The notes: generated by a model not told the origin, from the sequence alone. DNA of 26,296 bases from SFWF01 sp045539095 (GCA_045539095.1 JAZQER010000008.1:1-26296), one strand, 5' to 3'; positions 12,496-20,735 are shown, counted from the stretch's first letter. Numbers and translations: made by a program.

Positions 12496-15153
12496 ATGAA
12501 TCTGTTTTCAAAGAAAAGCAACTTGGTAGAAAATGCTGAGGAATATTCTGCCCTTACCCTTCCTTTTGTAAACTCTACCGTTTCTCCTAAAAACGATGGG
12601 GAGGAAAATGTCGACGAGAAGCTCTCAGAGGCTTCTGCTACTAAAACAAACCTCTCGCGAGAGACAGAGGCCCCCGACGGAATTCCGGTTTATCCCGCAG
12701 GTGTTTCTCCTCTTGAATCATTAAAAAAGAAAATACAGCACGACTTTGACGAAACATCAAATGAAATCTCCCCAACGGTTTCCGATATATCGGAAACCAA
12801 GATTTCTAACAAAGTCCAGGATGAACCTAACTTTGCCGAAGAAGTTGTTGTTAAGGAAGCGTCTCCCCTTATTGAACTTCGGGTAGAAAAATCAAAGCCG
12901 TCGCTTCTTAAAAGATGTATGCCCTATATATATGACGATGAGGGTATCAGCCAGATTGATACAAAGCCTGATTATGTCCTGGAGAGCGTCGAGGAAATCA
13001 TTAAATCTGCCGAACATCGCGCCGAAGAAAAGATTTCAAAGCGGTATAAGTTTACAGACAGCAAGGGTAACGAGGTAAGAATCGAAAAAATTGAAACCTC
13101 AATAAAGCCCGAGCCGAAAATCGATAAGCCCATACCTCAAAAAACAGATATGCCTACGCAAAAGGTGTCGTTACCTACCACATCGGATGTGCTCTTAGAT
13201 GATTTCAGCGGTAAACGTACAGTTGTAACGCCTACCGAAAGCATTACAATGACCTACTCCAAGCTCACAGACCTTCAAACAGGTATACGCGACCTTGCAG
13301 AAGAAAAAACAGTTGTTATGCCCTCGGTAAAGCCAACTAAGTTTGACACTATGGAGGATATAGTCAGTCACACCCGACCTGTTAATATTAAGGACGCTCC
13401 TGCAATAAAGGCTCAAAAGCCTGTTGCAATAAGCGTTAAAAGCGAAGATACCGTCCCTGCCGTAGATGACGATTACCGTTCGCCCGATGATGCAAAACGC
13501 ATCGGAACGAAATTAAAGAAAACGCGTCGCTCAGCCTTTTTCAGACTCATTTACGCGGCTTTTTCTACCATTATTTCTGCTACCTTTACGCTTATACTTC
13601 CTGACAGCATCTTTTCAAACGCGCCCTTTATTCCCTGCCTTATACAGTTTGCACTTCTTTCAACTGCCGCGCTTGTAAACATAAACATATTCTCCTCATT
13701 CAAGACTGTATTTACAAAAAATACATCCTCTGCAGCGCCGATCGCCTTAGCATTATCAGCTATGCTTTTGTATATGATTTTCGGTCTTATATTCGGAACG
13801 TATCCATCCGACCCCGTATTGCTTACGCTTATCGCGGTGGTATCATATGACTTTTTCTCTTATAAACGCGCATCTGATGTGCTGAACAATTTCAGAATCG
13901 TCGCCTCTAAGGCAGAGAAAAACGCTGTAGCGCTTATAAACGATCAAGTGACGGCCTCTTCCATGGCGCGTTCTTCTATTGAAGGAGAGGTTCTTGCCGC
14001 AGGCGTAAAGCGCACCTCTACCCTCACCGACTTTGTTAAGTTTACCTCCTGCGATATTGCTTTTGGAGGACATCTTGGAGTCTTTTCTGCCGTTTTTTTG
14101 TCAATATCGGTTGTATTTGCAGTAATAATAGGGATTTCCCACAAATCCTTTGATACTGCGCTCTGCGTTATGGCACTGACCCTCAGTATATTTGCAATGC
14201 CTACCTTCTCTGTAGCAGAATTTATGCCGCTTTCATATCTGTCAAAGAAGCTTTATAAATTCGGTGCTATGATATGCAGTAAATATTCAGCTTCCAGAAT
14301 AGAGCAATGCAATGCTGTTGTTGTCACTTCTTCAGAGCTTTTTCCGGATGGCTCTATTGAACTTTATAACATCAAGACTCTAAGCGCAAACAATATAGAT
14401 ACCACTCTTACCTGCGCAGCCTCGATAGCTGAAGCGATTAAAAGTCCTTTGGTCAGTGTGTTCCGTTCGTTTATCGACCCCTCAAGCAAGCGACCCGCCG
14501 CCGATACGGTAAAATACGAGGACAACCTTGGAATTTCAGGTTGGGTAAAGGATGAGCATTATTTTATCGGTAACCGCACACTTATGGAGGCTCACGGCAT
14601 AAGAGTACCTTCTCTTGAAGTCGACCGAAAGATACTTCACAGAGGATATTTCCCAGTATATGTCGCAAAGGGACAACGTGCTTGTGCTCTTCTTATAGTG
14701 AAGTACCACCCACGTCGTAAGGTCAGAAACGAGCTTGTAAAGCTTGTAAATGCAGGCGTGACCCTGCTTATTGAAAACTGTGATTGCAACATAACCGCAG
14801 ATATGCTCAGTGATTATTATGCTATTTATCCTGACAGTATAAAAATAATGGATCACAAGGGAGTACATAATTATAAAACCGCTACTAATTACTCCGAAGC
14901 CTATAGTGCTCACGCGGCTTTTATAGGAAGATCCAAAGGCTTCTTTGCCATTCTAAACGGCTCGCTTAAACTCCGCACCGTTTCAAATGTTATGTATTCG
15001 TTGCATATAATACTTTCTGCCCTCGTATGCATAGTTTTTGCTCTAAGCTGTCTTGACGGAAGAATGACTCTGCTACCGATGTCGGTATGCGCACTTTTCG
15101 AGCTGGTTTCACTCGTCATAGCTCTGCTGGGCTATTATATAGCAAAACGATAA
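12496..15153 (+). CDS. Degenerate P-type ATPase-like membrane protein with long N-terminal tail
   Basis: 885 residues from the only in-frame ATG; AAAGGAG is 14 bases upstream. Residues 1-340 are charged, Ser/Thr/Pro-rich and probably disordered. The rest follows P1-type ATPase order. Four helices (about 347-455) precede a reduced actuator-like segment (456-525). Two helices follow (527-547, 553-570) with a Pro motif (MPTFSVAEFMP), then a P/N region (590-780) and two last helices (829-850, 856-880). NAVVVTSSELFPDG (606-619) aligns with the phosphorylation loop '(D)TVVFDKTGTLTEG', putting T611 where the phosphorylated Asp should be. YEDNLGISGWV and YFIGNRTLMEAHGI (674-701) match the nucleotide domain. 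VTLLIENCDCNITADML replaces the TGDN loop, and neither the TGE motif nor GDGxNDxP is seen. It should not hydrolyse ATP by the usual cycle; the role is unknown. Confidence 0.7.
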   Translation: MNLFSKKSNLVENAEEYSALTLPFVNSTVSPKNDGEENVDEKLSEASATKTNLSRETEAPDGIPVYPAGVSPLESLKKKIQHDFDETSNEISPTVSDISETKISNKVQDEPNFAEEVVVKEASPLIELRVEKSKPSLLKRCMPYIYDDEGISQIDTKPDYVLESVEEIIKSAEHRAEEKISKRYKFTDSKGNEVRIEKIETSIKPEPKIDKPIPQKTDMPTQKVSLPTTSDVLLDDFSGKRTVVTPTESITMTYSKLTDLQTGIRDLAEEKTVVMPSVKPTKFDTMEDIVSHTRPVNIKDAPAIKAQKPVAISVKSEDTVPAVDDDYRSPDDAKRIGTKLKKTRRSAFFRLIYAAFSTIISATFTLILPDSIFSNAPFIPCLIQFALLSTAALVNINIFSSFKTVFTKNTSSAAPIALALSAMLLYMIFGLIFGTYPSDPVLLTLIAVVSYDFFSYKRASDVLNNFRIVASKAEKNAVALINDQVTASSMARSSIEGEVLAAGVKRTSTLTDFVKFTSCDIAFGGHLGVFSAVFLSISVVFAVIIGISHKSFDTALCVMALTLSIFAMPTFSVAEFMPLSYLSKKLYKFGAMICSKYSASRIEQCNAVVVTSSELFPDGSIELYNIKTLSANNIDTTLTCAASIAEAIKSPLVSVFRSFIDPSSKRPAADTVKYEDNLGISGWVKDEHYFIGNRTLMEAHGIRVPSLEVDRKILHRGYFPVYVAKGQRACALLIVKYHPRRKVRNELVKLVNAGVTLLIENCDCNITADMLSDYYAIYPDSIKIMDHKGVHNYKTATNYSEAYSAHAAFIGRSKGFFAILNGSLKLRTVSNVMYSLHIILSALVCIVFALSCLDGRMTLLPMSVCALFELVSLVIALLGYYIAKR

Positions 15154-15261
15154 GTTAAGTAACCGCCAAGTCCGATGTTATAAGGCGCTGAGCGAAACCA
15201 CAATTTGTCGACTCTCACAAACTTAAGCAAATACTATTTTCAGAAAAAGGTGAGTATTATT

Positions 15262-16440
15262 TTGAGGAAAAATCTTTCTTGTCCTGAAAATTTAATATAC
15301 ATAGCCTTTGCAAGCGTATTTATGCCTTACATAATTACGGGCATGATTTTGGCCGTTCTGGGGATTTATATCCTCTGTTCGCAGCACACCAGAACTTCTG
15401 TTTTCGTACACAACGGCAGCTCTTTTTTCTTTCTTTTCACCGTATACACTGCCTTGATTGCCCTTATAAGAGATAATTATATAGGCTTTGTCTGCTCTTT
15501 GGGGTTTTTTATGGTATTTGTAATAAGCTACTTTGTCCGCAGTGAGATAACAAGCGATATATTCCAAAAAGCTCTTGATATATGCTGTTGGATGAGCGTT
15601 GTTGTTTTTGTTTCGGTTGTAGCGGAAAATCTTGTAATGTCGCACGATGAAAAGTATCGCTGTGCAGGTTGGTTTTTCAATTCCAATTATCTTTGCACAA
15701 TGATGGCTATGATGGTCATAGTATGCACATATAAAATAATAGTAAGCCAAAAAGGAAGGCCCTTTTATTGTCTGATTGCTCTTTTATGCGGTATTACTAT
15801 GTATATAGCGGGAAGTATTTTCGCCTTCATTGAAGTAATTGTCGGAATCTTTACCCTACTGATTCTATACAGAAAGCATTCGGTAATCGCCACCGTTCTC
15901 GCCGTCTTGGCTATCGCCTTATTGGCGCTTTACATCTTTCCCGAAATATTCCCGAGAATTCTTCAATCAAATACTTCTACAGAACAGAGAATTCGAGTAT
16001 GGGACTCCTCGCTCGAATTCATCAAGATAAGTCCCTTATTCGGTCACGGATTTTTATCCTACTACCATCTTCAGGGTATTTACGGCTCACTTTGGAAGAC
16101 GGCGCATACCCACAATTTCCTTTTTGAGCCGATACTCAGCTTTGGTATAATAGGAAGTCTGTTTTTCCTTATATTCCTTTGGTCGTACTACGAAAAGGTA
16201 TCCGAGTGCAAATCGCTACTGAGAAGACAGAAAACAACAAACCTCATACTTGCAATTTCTGCGGCAACAATAATACACTGTACTGTCGACTTAACCGTAA
16301 TGTGGATACAGACAGGCCTTTTCTTCGCCCTTATACTTGCCGGTATAGGAGTTGACGAAAAAACACTTAACCTTCGAATAAAAGCTTGTCTTGCAAAGTC
16401 ACAAAAATCACAAAAATCTTCCGAGGAGGAAAACAAATAA
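15262..16440 (+). CDS. O-antigen ligase/polymerase-like membrane protein (Wzy/WaaL family)
   Basis: 392 residues from a TTG with AAGGTGA (15247-15253) eight bases upstream; a TTG at 15205 would add 19 residues but has no ribosome binding site. About ten to eleven hydrophobic helices are visible. The family signature is present: RIRVWDSSLEFIKISPLFGHG (split RIRVWDSSLEF, IKISPLFGHG) around 243-263, then THNFLFEPILSFGIIGSLF after a loop, matching 'R...W......PL.G.G...HN......G..G'. Such proteins polymerise or ligate undecaprenol-linked glycans outside the membrane. In a Gram-positive cell the product would be a cell-wall or capsular polysaccharide. The TAA overlaps the metG ATG by one base, so translation is coupled, although no glycan genes are nearby. 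Confidence 0.82.
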   Translation: MRKNLSCPENLIYIAFASVFMPYIITGMILAVLGIYILCSQHTRTSVFVHNGSSFFFLFTVYTALIALIRDNYIGFVCSLGFFMVFVISYFVRSEITSDIFQKALDICCWMSVVVFVSVVAENLVMSHDEKYRCAGWFFNSNYLCTMMAMMVIVCTYKIIVSQKGRPFYCLIALLCGITMYIAGSIFAFIEVIVGIFTLLILYRKHSVIATVLAVLAIALLALYIFPEIFPRILQSNTSTEQRIRVWDSSLEFIKISPLFGHGFLSYYHLQGIYGSLWKTAHTHNFLFEPILSFGIIGSLFFLIFLWSYYEKVSECKSLLRRQKTTNLILAISAATIIHCTVDLTVMWIQTGLFFALILAGIGVDEKTLNLRIKACLAKSQKSQKSSEEENK

Positions 16441-18362
16441 TGAATAACAAGAAGTTTTACATCACTACAGCCATCGCTTACACCTCTCGTAAGCCGCATA
16501 TCGGCAACGCTTATGACATAGTTCTCGCTGATATGATTGCCCGCTATAAGCGAATGATGGGCTTTGATGTTTATTTTATGACCGGCTCGGACGAACACGG
16601 ACAAAAAATTGAGGAATATGCTAACGCCGCAGGAATTACACCCAAGGCTTATGTTGACGGTGTTTCTGACCAGATCAAAGCGGTTTGGAACAGTATGAAC
16701 ACAACATACGATAAATTCATACGTACAACCGACGACTATCATGAAAAGGTCGTTGCTAAAATATTCAAAAAGCTCTATGACCAAGGCGATATATATAAGA
16801 GTGAGTATGAGGGTAAATACTGCGTTCCTTGCGAATCGTTTTTTACCCCCTCTCAACTGGTCGACGGCAAGTGCCCCGACTGCGGCAGAGATGTATCTGA
16901 CGCTAAGGAGGAAGCATACTTCTTAAAGCTTGGAAAATATCAGGACAGACTCCTCAAATACTATGAGGAAAACCCTGACTTTATAAAGCCCGACTCCAGA
17001 AGAAACGAGATGATTAATAACTTCTTAAAGCCCGGTCTTGCAGACCTTTGCGTTTCAAGAAGTTCGTTTAAATGGGGTGTTCCGGTTGAGTTTGACCCCA
17101 AGCACGTTATCTATGTATGGATAGACGCTCTTTCAAACTATATTACGGGTGTCGGATATGACCCCGACGGCTCAGGTGAACTTTATAACAAATATTGGCC
17201 CGCAGATCTTCACGTTATAGGAAAGGATATTGTCCGTTTCCATACTATCTACTGGCCTATTATCCTTATGGCTCTCGGTGAGCCACTCCCGAAACAGGTG
17301 CTAGGTCATCCTTGGGTACTCGTGGGTGAGGATAAGATGAGTAAATCAAAAGGCAATACCATCTACGCAGACGAGCTTGCCGCACGTTTCGGCACCGACG
17401 CTGTAAGATACTATCTCCTTTCGGAAATCTCCTTTACAAACGACGGCTCTATTACCTACGAGAGCTTTATCAACAAGTTTAATACCGACCTTGCAAACAC
17501 CCTTGGAAATCTTGTAAACCGCTCTGTCGCTATGACTAACAAATATTTTGGCGGCAAGGTCTCCGCCAAGACATATGACAACGACTGTGATAAGGACCTT
17601 TTGGCATTCGCAGATCAGACATTTCGCAAATATACAGAGGCTATGGAGATATACCACAATGCTGATGCTTGCGAGGTTGTGATGAATCTTGCAAAGCGTT
17701 GTAACAAGTATATAGATGAAACTATGCCTTGGGCACTTGCAAAGGATGAGACACAGAAAGATTATCTTGAGTGTGTATTATATAATCTTCTTGAGTGTAT
17801 CCGTCTTATTGGAATCATGCTCTCACCCATTATTCCAGAGGCAGCAGAGAAAATTGCCACAGAGCTTGGCACTGAAAGCAAGGCTATTGCTTTTGGCGAA
17901 GTAAAGGAGTATACTGTCGGCGAGGCTGCTCCCCTCTTCCAGCGTCTTGATGCAGAAAAGGTACTGACTGAAATTGCCGCCGAGGCAGAAGCCGCAAAGA
18001 AGGTAGAGGAAGAAGCCGCAAATGTTGCAAAAATTGCCGAGATTTCTATCGAGGACTTTATGAAGGTAGAGCTTACCGCCGCTAAAATTAAGTCTTGTGA
18101 GCCCGTTAAAAAGGCAAAGAAGCTTTTGAAGTTAACCCTTGATGACGGCAGCGGCAAGGACAGAACGGTAGCTTCCGGAATCGCTAAGTGGTACACCCCC
18201 GATGACCTTATCGGCAAGACTGTTATCCTTGTTTCTAACCTTAAGCCCGCCGTACTTTGCGGAGTTGAGTCTGCCGGTATGATTCTTGCCGCTGACTGCG
18301 GTGAGGATGATGTGAAGGTTGTTTTCTTAGACGGCGTACCTGCAGGAAGTAAGATAAGATAA
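16440..18362 (+). CDS. metG: Methionyl-tRNA synthetase
   Basis: 640 residues. The ATG overlaps the preceding stop (TAATG) and has GAGGAGGA (16423-16430) nine bases upstream. It charges tRNA-Met. The HIGH motif appears as PHIGN (19-23) and KMSKS at 299-303. A zinc knuckle is formed by C128, C131, C145 and C148 (CVPC ... CPDCG). An anticodon-binding helical domain follows (about 370-510). After an Ala/Glu-rich linker (about 515-550), a C-terminal EMAP/Trbp111-type tRNA-binding domain covers about 550-640 (SIEDFMKVELTAAKIKSCEP). This is the usual two-domain dimeric form of Firmicutes. It is followed by tatD with a one-base overlap, a common pairing in this phylum. Confidence 0.97.
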   Translation: MNNKKFYITTAIAYTSRKPHIGNAYDIVLADMIARYKRMMGFDVYFMTGSDEHGQKIEEYANAAGITPKAYVDGVSDQIKAVWNSMNTTYDKFIRTTDDYHEKVVAKIFKKLYDQGDIYKSEYEGKYCVPCESFFTPSQLVDGKCPDCGRDVSDAKEEAYFLKLGKYQDRLLKYYEENPDFIKPDSRRNEMINNFLKPGLADLCVSRSSFKWGVPVEFDPKHVIYVWIDALSNYITGVGYDPDGSGELYNKYWPADLHVIGKDIVRFHTIYWPIILMALGEPLPKQVLGHPWVLVGEDKMSKSKGNTIYADELAARFGTDAVRYYLLSEISFTNDGSITYESFINKFNTDLANTLGNLVNRSVAMTNKYFGGKVSAKTYDNDCDKDLLAFADQTFRKYTEAMEIYHNADACEVVMNLAKRCNKYIDETMPWALAKDETQKDYLECVLYNLLECIRLIGIMLSPIIPEAAEKIATELGTESKAIAFGEVKEYTVGEAAPLFQRLDAEKVLTEIAAEAEAAKKVEEEAANVAKIAEISIEDFMKVELTAAKIKSCEPVKKAKKLLKLTLDDGSGKDRTVASGIAKWYTPDDLIGKTVILVSNLKPAVLCGVESAGMILAADCGEDDVKVVFLDGVPAGSKIR

Positions 18363-19150
18363 TGTTTAAAACACCTGAATTTCCTGCCCCTGTTGGCAGT
18401 ATAATAGACACTCACGCTCATTTCAACGACCCGAAGTTTGATGAGTACAGAGATGAACTTTTATCGGCTCTCCCCTGTCTCGGAGTTGAGAAAATAATTA
18501 ACTGCGGTTGTTCTGATAAAACGAGCCTTGATTGCATTGCACTCAGCGAGAAATATCCCCATATATATGCCGCGGTGGGTTACCACCCCTGCAGTGTAAA
18601 CGGTGAGATTGATATCGAGGCTATCGAAAAGATGCTTTCTCACGAGAAAGTCGTAGCCGTCGGAGAAATTGGCCTTGACTATTATTGGGATAAGACCTAT
18701 ATAAACGAGCAAAAGGCGGCTTTTCGCCTGCAGCTTGAGCTTGCGAGACAGCACAATATCCCCGTAATCATTCACGACCGTGACGCTCACGCCGACACTA
18801 TGGAGATTATCCGCGAGTATAAACCGAATGGCGTTTTCCACTGTTTTTCGGGCAGTGTGGAAACGGCAAGAGAGCTTGTGAAAATGGGAATGTATATAGG
18901 TATAGGCGGAGTGCTGACCTTTAAAAACTCACGCCGCCTTAAAGAGGTTGCGGCGGATATCCCGCTCGATTATATTCTCCTTGAGACCGATGCTCCCTAT
19001 CTTTCTCCCGAACCGATGAGAGGAAAGACAAATAATTCCTCACTTATTATATATGTAGCAGAGGCTCTGGCAGAAATAAAAGGCATTTCGGTGGATAAGG
19101 TTTTAAAAACCACCCACCAAAACGCCGAAAGATTATTTGATTTCAAATAA
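18362..19150 (+). CDS. tatD: TatD-family metal-dependent DNase
   Basis: 262 residues. The ATG at 18362 shares one base with the metG stop. The metal site of the TatD TIM barrel is visible: DTHAHFND (16-23, two His), VGEIGLDYYW (Glu near 100), IIHDRDAHADT, FHCFSGS, and LLETDAPYLSPEP with the last Asp. The family acts as a 3'-5' exonuclease or a deacylase; the physiological substrate in Firmicutes is not settled. The length is normal. It ends the + strand operon, just before a strong bidirectional terminator. Confidence 0.93.
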   Translation: MFKTPEFPAPVGSIIDTHAHFNDPKFDEYRDELLSALPCLGVEKIINCGCSDKTSLDCIALSEKYPHIYAAVGYHPCSVNGEIDIEAIEKMLSHEKVVAVGEIGLDYYWDKTYINEQKAAFRLQLELARQHNIPVIIHDRDAHADTMEIIREYKPNGVFHCFSGSVETARELVKMGMYIGIGGVLTFKNSRRLKEVAADIPLDYILLETDAPYLSPEPMRGKTNNSSLIIYVAEALAEIKGISVDKVLKTTHQNAERLFDFK

Positions 19151-19186
19151 AATAAGAACTGAGGAAATCCTCAGTTCTTATTTTTT
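19151..19186. terminator. Bidirectional terminator between tatD and DAHP synthase
   Basis: AATAAGAACTGAGGA (19151-19165) pairs perfectly with TCCTCAGTTCTTATT (19168-19182), with TTTT after it on the + strand and TTTTATTTG on the - strand. It serves both convergent transcription units. Confidence 0.9.
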
Positions 19187-20201
19187 ATACTCTCTTTCCT
19201 ACGCAGCCTGAAATTATGCCAAGTTTTCCGACAAGGGTGTCAAAATCGTCGGGTGTTATTGACTGTGCTCCGTCGCAGAGGGCGTTTTTCGGGTCGTTGT
19301 GGACCTCTACTATCAGTCCGTCTGCTCCCGCCGCGACTGCCGCCATAGCCATTCGCTCCACCATCCAAGCCTTTCCGCAAGCGTGGGACGGGTCAACTAT
19401 TACGGGCAGGTGGGAAAGCTGCTTTACGGCGAGCACCGCTGATAGGTCAAGGGTGTTTCTTGTGTAGGTCTCAAAGGTGCGGATACCGCGCTCACAAAGA
19501 ATTACGTTATTATTACCGCCTGCCATAATATACTCGGCAGACATCAGCCACTCCTCAATGGTAGAAGAAAGTCCTCTTTTGAGTAAAATCGGTTTTTTAG
19601 AATGGCCGAGCTGTTTTAAAAGATCAAAGTTTTGCATATTTCGGGCGCCGACCTGAATTACATCAACATTCTCTTCAAAAAGCGAGAGTTTATCGGTAGA
19701 CATTATCTCGGTGACGATGGGAAGTCCTGTCGCCTTTTTCGCCTCTATCAAAAGCTCTATTCCCTTGTCCTCAAGTCCTTGGAAAGCGTAAGGCGATGTT
19801 CTCGGCTTGAAAGCGCCGCCGCGAAGCGCTGTAGCACCCGATGCTTTTACCCTTTCTGCGATTCCTATTATCTGCTCCTCGCTCTCGACCGAGCAAGGTC
19901 CTGCAATAAGCGAAAGCGTATCTCCGCCGATAGTTTTATTATTGCAAAGTGTGATGACGGTATCGTCAGGGTGATATTTACGGTTAGCCTTTTTATACGG
20001 CTCTGAAACGCGCATTACGCGCTCGACGCCGGGAAGCTGAGACAGCAGCTCATCATCTATTTTTGATGCATTACCCTCTGCGCCGAGAATGGTGGTGTCG
20101 ATACCCTTTGATATCATTACCTTGACGCCGCCGGCTTCCATCGCGCGGATAGCTTCGTGCATCTGATGTTCGGTAAAATTCTGTTTTAATACGACTATCA
20201 T
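19185..20201 (-). CDS. aroF: 3-deoxy-7-phosphoheptulonate synthase, type I-beta
   Basis: 338 residues. The ATG at 20201 has GGAGGAA five bases upstream. It condenses phosphoenolpyruvate with erythrose 4-phosphate, the first step of the shikimate pathway. Residues 1-66 form the ferredoxin-like/ACT-like N-terminal domain seen in the Thermotoga-type enzyme, where it mediates feedback inhibition by Tyr and Phe. The barrel shows AGPCSVES (100-107), RGGAFKPRTSPYAFQG (127-142), PILLKRGLSST and VDPSHACGK. No other shikimate gene is adjacent. The long upstream region holds a Tyr-rich leader reading frame and terminator (20331-20509), which suggests transcriptional control by tyrosine in addition to allostery. 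Confidence 0.95.
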   Translation of the reverse strand: MIVVLKQNFTEHQMHEAIRAMEAGGVKVMISKGIDTTILGAEGNASKIDDELLSQLPGVERVMRVSEPYKKANRKYHPDDTVITLCNNKTIGGDTLSLIAGPCSVESEEQIIGIAERVKASGATALRGGAFKPRTSPYAFQGLEDKGIELLIEAKKATGLPIVTEIMSTDKLSLFEENVDVIQVGARNMQNFDLLKQLGHSKKPILLKRGLSSTIEEWLMSAEYIMAGGNNNVILCERGIRTFETYTRNTLDLSAVLAVKQLSHLPVIVDPSHACGKAWMVERMAMAAVAAGADGLIVEVHNDPKNALCDGAQSITPDDFDTLVGKLGIISGCVGKRV

Positions 20202-20222
20202 AAAAATTCCTCCGTAAAAAAT

Positions 20223-20334
20223 AAATGAAAAATGAATAGTGAATAATAATATGCCTGCGGCACTATTTTATATCGTTTCGGCAAGGCTGAAACACCGAAA
20301 TTATTCATTATTAATTATTCGTTATTAATCATTA
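20223..20334. repeat. AT-rich inverted repeat in the aroF 5' leader
   Basis: AATGAA/GAATAATAAT units (20223-20250) face ATTATTCATTATTAATTATT units (20300-20334), around a GC-richer centre with its own hairpin GTTTCGGC/GCTGAAAC (20275-20293). It lies between the attenuator terminator and the aroF ribosome binding site, so it would be part of the read-through mRNA. It looks like an inserted intergenic repeat rather than a gene. Confidence 0.45.
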
Positions 20335-20360
20335 AAAAAGCCTTGCTGACGCAAGGCTTT
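20331..20360 (-). terminator. Attenuator terminator upstream of aroF
   Basis: Read on the - strand, AAAGCCTTGC (20360-20351) pairs with GCAAGGCTTT (20346-20337) around GTCA, followed by a run of T to about 20334. It starts 34 bases after the stop of the Tyr-rich leader frame and about 135 bases before the aroF start. Confidence 0.85.
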
Positions 20361-20372
20361 GAAAACACAAAT

Positions 20373-20389
20373 AAACCCTTCGCACAGCA
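20373..20389 (-). promoter_or_regulatory. Candidate antiterminator arm and protector pairing
   Basis: On the - strand, GCGAAGGGTTT (20383-20373) can pair with the terminator's left arm AAAGCCTTGC (20360-20351) over nine pairs, with one G-G mismatch and a bulged G. The two folds exclude each other. TGCTGT (20389-20384) just upstream is complementary to ACAGCA in leader codons 7-8, directly before the first Tyr codons. A ribosome stalled on the Tyr codons would mask ACAGCA and favour the antiterminator. Inferred by eye, not by folding. Confidence 0.5.
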
Positions 20390-20394
20390 CAATA

Positions 20395-20451
20395 TCAGCC
20401 ATTACCGTAATAATAGCTCAAATAATATGCTGTTGTAAATAAATTCTTCAT
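20395..20451 (-). CDS. Tyr-rich leader peptide of aroF (attenuator)
   Basis: 18 codons: MKNLFTTAYYLSYYYGNG, with five Tyr codons in two clusters (9-10 and 13-15) and one Phe. The ATG at 20451 has AGGGGAG (20465-20459) seven bases upstream, and a perfect consensus promoter stands about 30 bases further up. The stop is followed by an intrinsic terminator and then aroF on the same strand. This is the layout of trp/phe/his leader peptides, where stalling at scarce-amino-acid codons prevents termination. The Tyr bias matches DAHP synthase, an enzyme of Tyr synthesis. It is too short for homology evidence; the case rests on codon content, signals and context. Confidence 0.75.
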   Translation of the reverse strand: MKNLFTTAYYLSYYYGNG

Positions 20452-20480
20452 AACGTGACTCCCCTTTTGAGGTTACGCAC

Positions 20481-20509
20481 ATTATACCACAACTTTTCAA
20501 ATTTGTCAA
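20481..20509 (-). promoter_or_regulatory. Consensus sigma-A promoter of the aroF leader
   Basis: On the - strand, TTGACA (20509-20504), a 17-base spacer and TATAAT (20486-20481), both hexamers exact. The start is expected near 20474. A perfect palindrome GCTTTAAAGC (20511-20520) lies directly upstream of the -35 box. Confidence 0.9.
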
Positions 20510-20615
20510 CGCTTTAAAGCATTAAAGTTTAGGTTTTCAAGGTTTTTTCTGTATCTGCATTGCATATTATCACTTTTTCCCCACAAAATAATTTTGAAAG
20601 CGGGGTGAATTCTCA

Positions 20616-20735
20616 ATGGATCAGAACAGAAACCAGAACAATAACCAGAATAGAAATGACCAGAACAAAAACAATCAGAACAAGCAGAACAATCAGAAAA
20701 ACGAAAACAAGAAGGATCAGAATAAAAACAACTAA
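20616..20735 (+). CDS. Small Asn/Gln/Lys-rich protein
   Basis: 39 residues, beginning MDQNRNQNNNQNRNDQ and ending in KDQNKNN. Nearly all residues are Asn, Gln, Lys, Asp, Arg or Glu, with no hydrophobic residue after Met1, so it must be soluble and disordered. The ATG at 20616 has GGGGTGA (20602-20608) seven bases upstream, and a strong terminator follows the stop by 15 bases, so it looks like a real single-gene unit. It recalls the Asn/Gln-rich character of gamma-type spore proteins, but the length and repeat pattern do not match. A sporulation role is only a guess, and I see no clear promoter between 20521 and 20600. Confidence 0.65.
   Translation: MDQNRNQNNNQNRNDQNKNNQNKQNNQKNENKKDQNKNN

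Noticed and set aside
15154..15225. Degenerate copy of the 5176-5453 element after the pseudo-ATPase gene
   Set aside because: A partial likeness (GTCGACTCTCACAAACTTA) and a six-base inverted pair TAAGTT/AACTTA exist, but the match is too weak and short to claim.
15205..15261. Upstream TTG start for the O-antigen-ligase-like gene
   Set aside because: No Shine-Dalgarno sequence precedes it, whereas the TTG at 15262 has AAGGTGA at the right distance.
20616..20735. Gamma-type small acid-soluble spore protein
   Set aside because: The Asn/Gln richness is similar, but the typical repeat segments and length of that family are missing.
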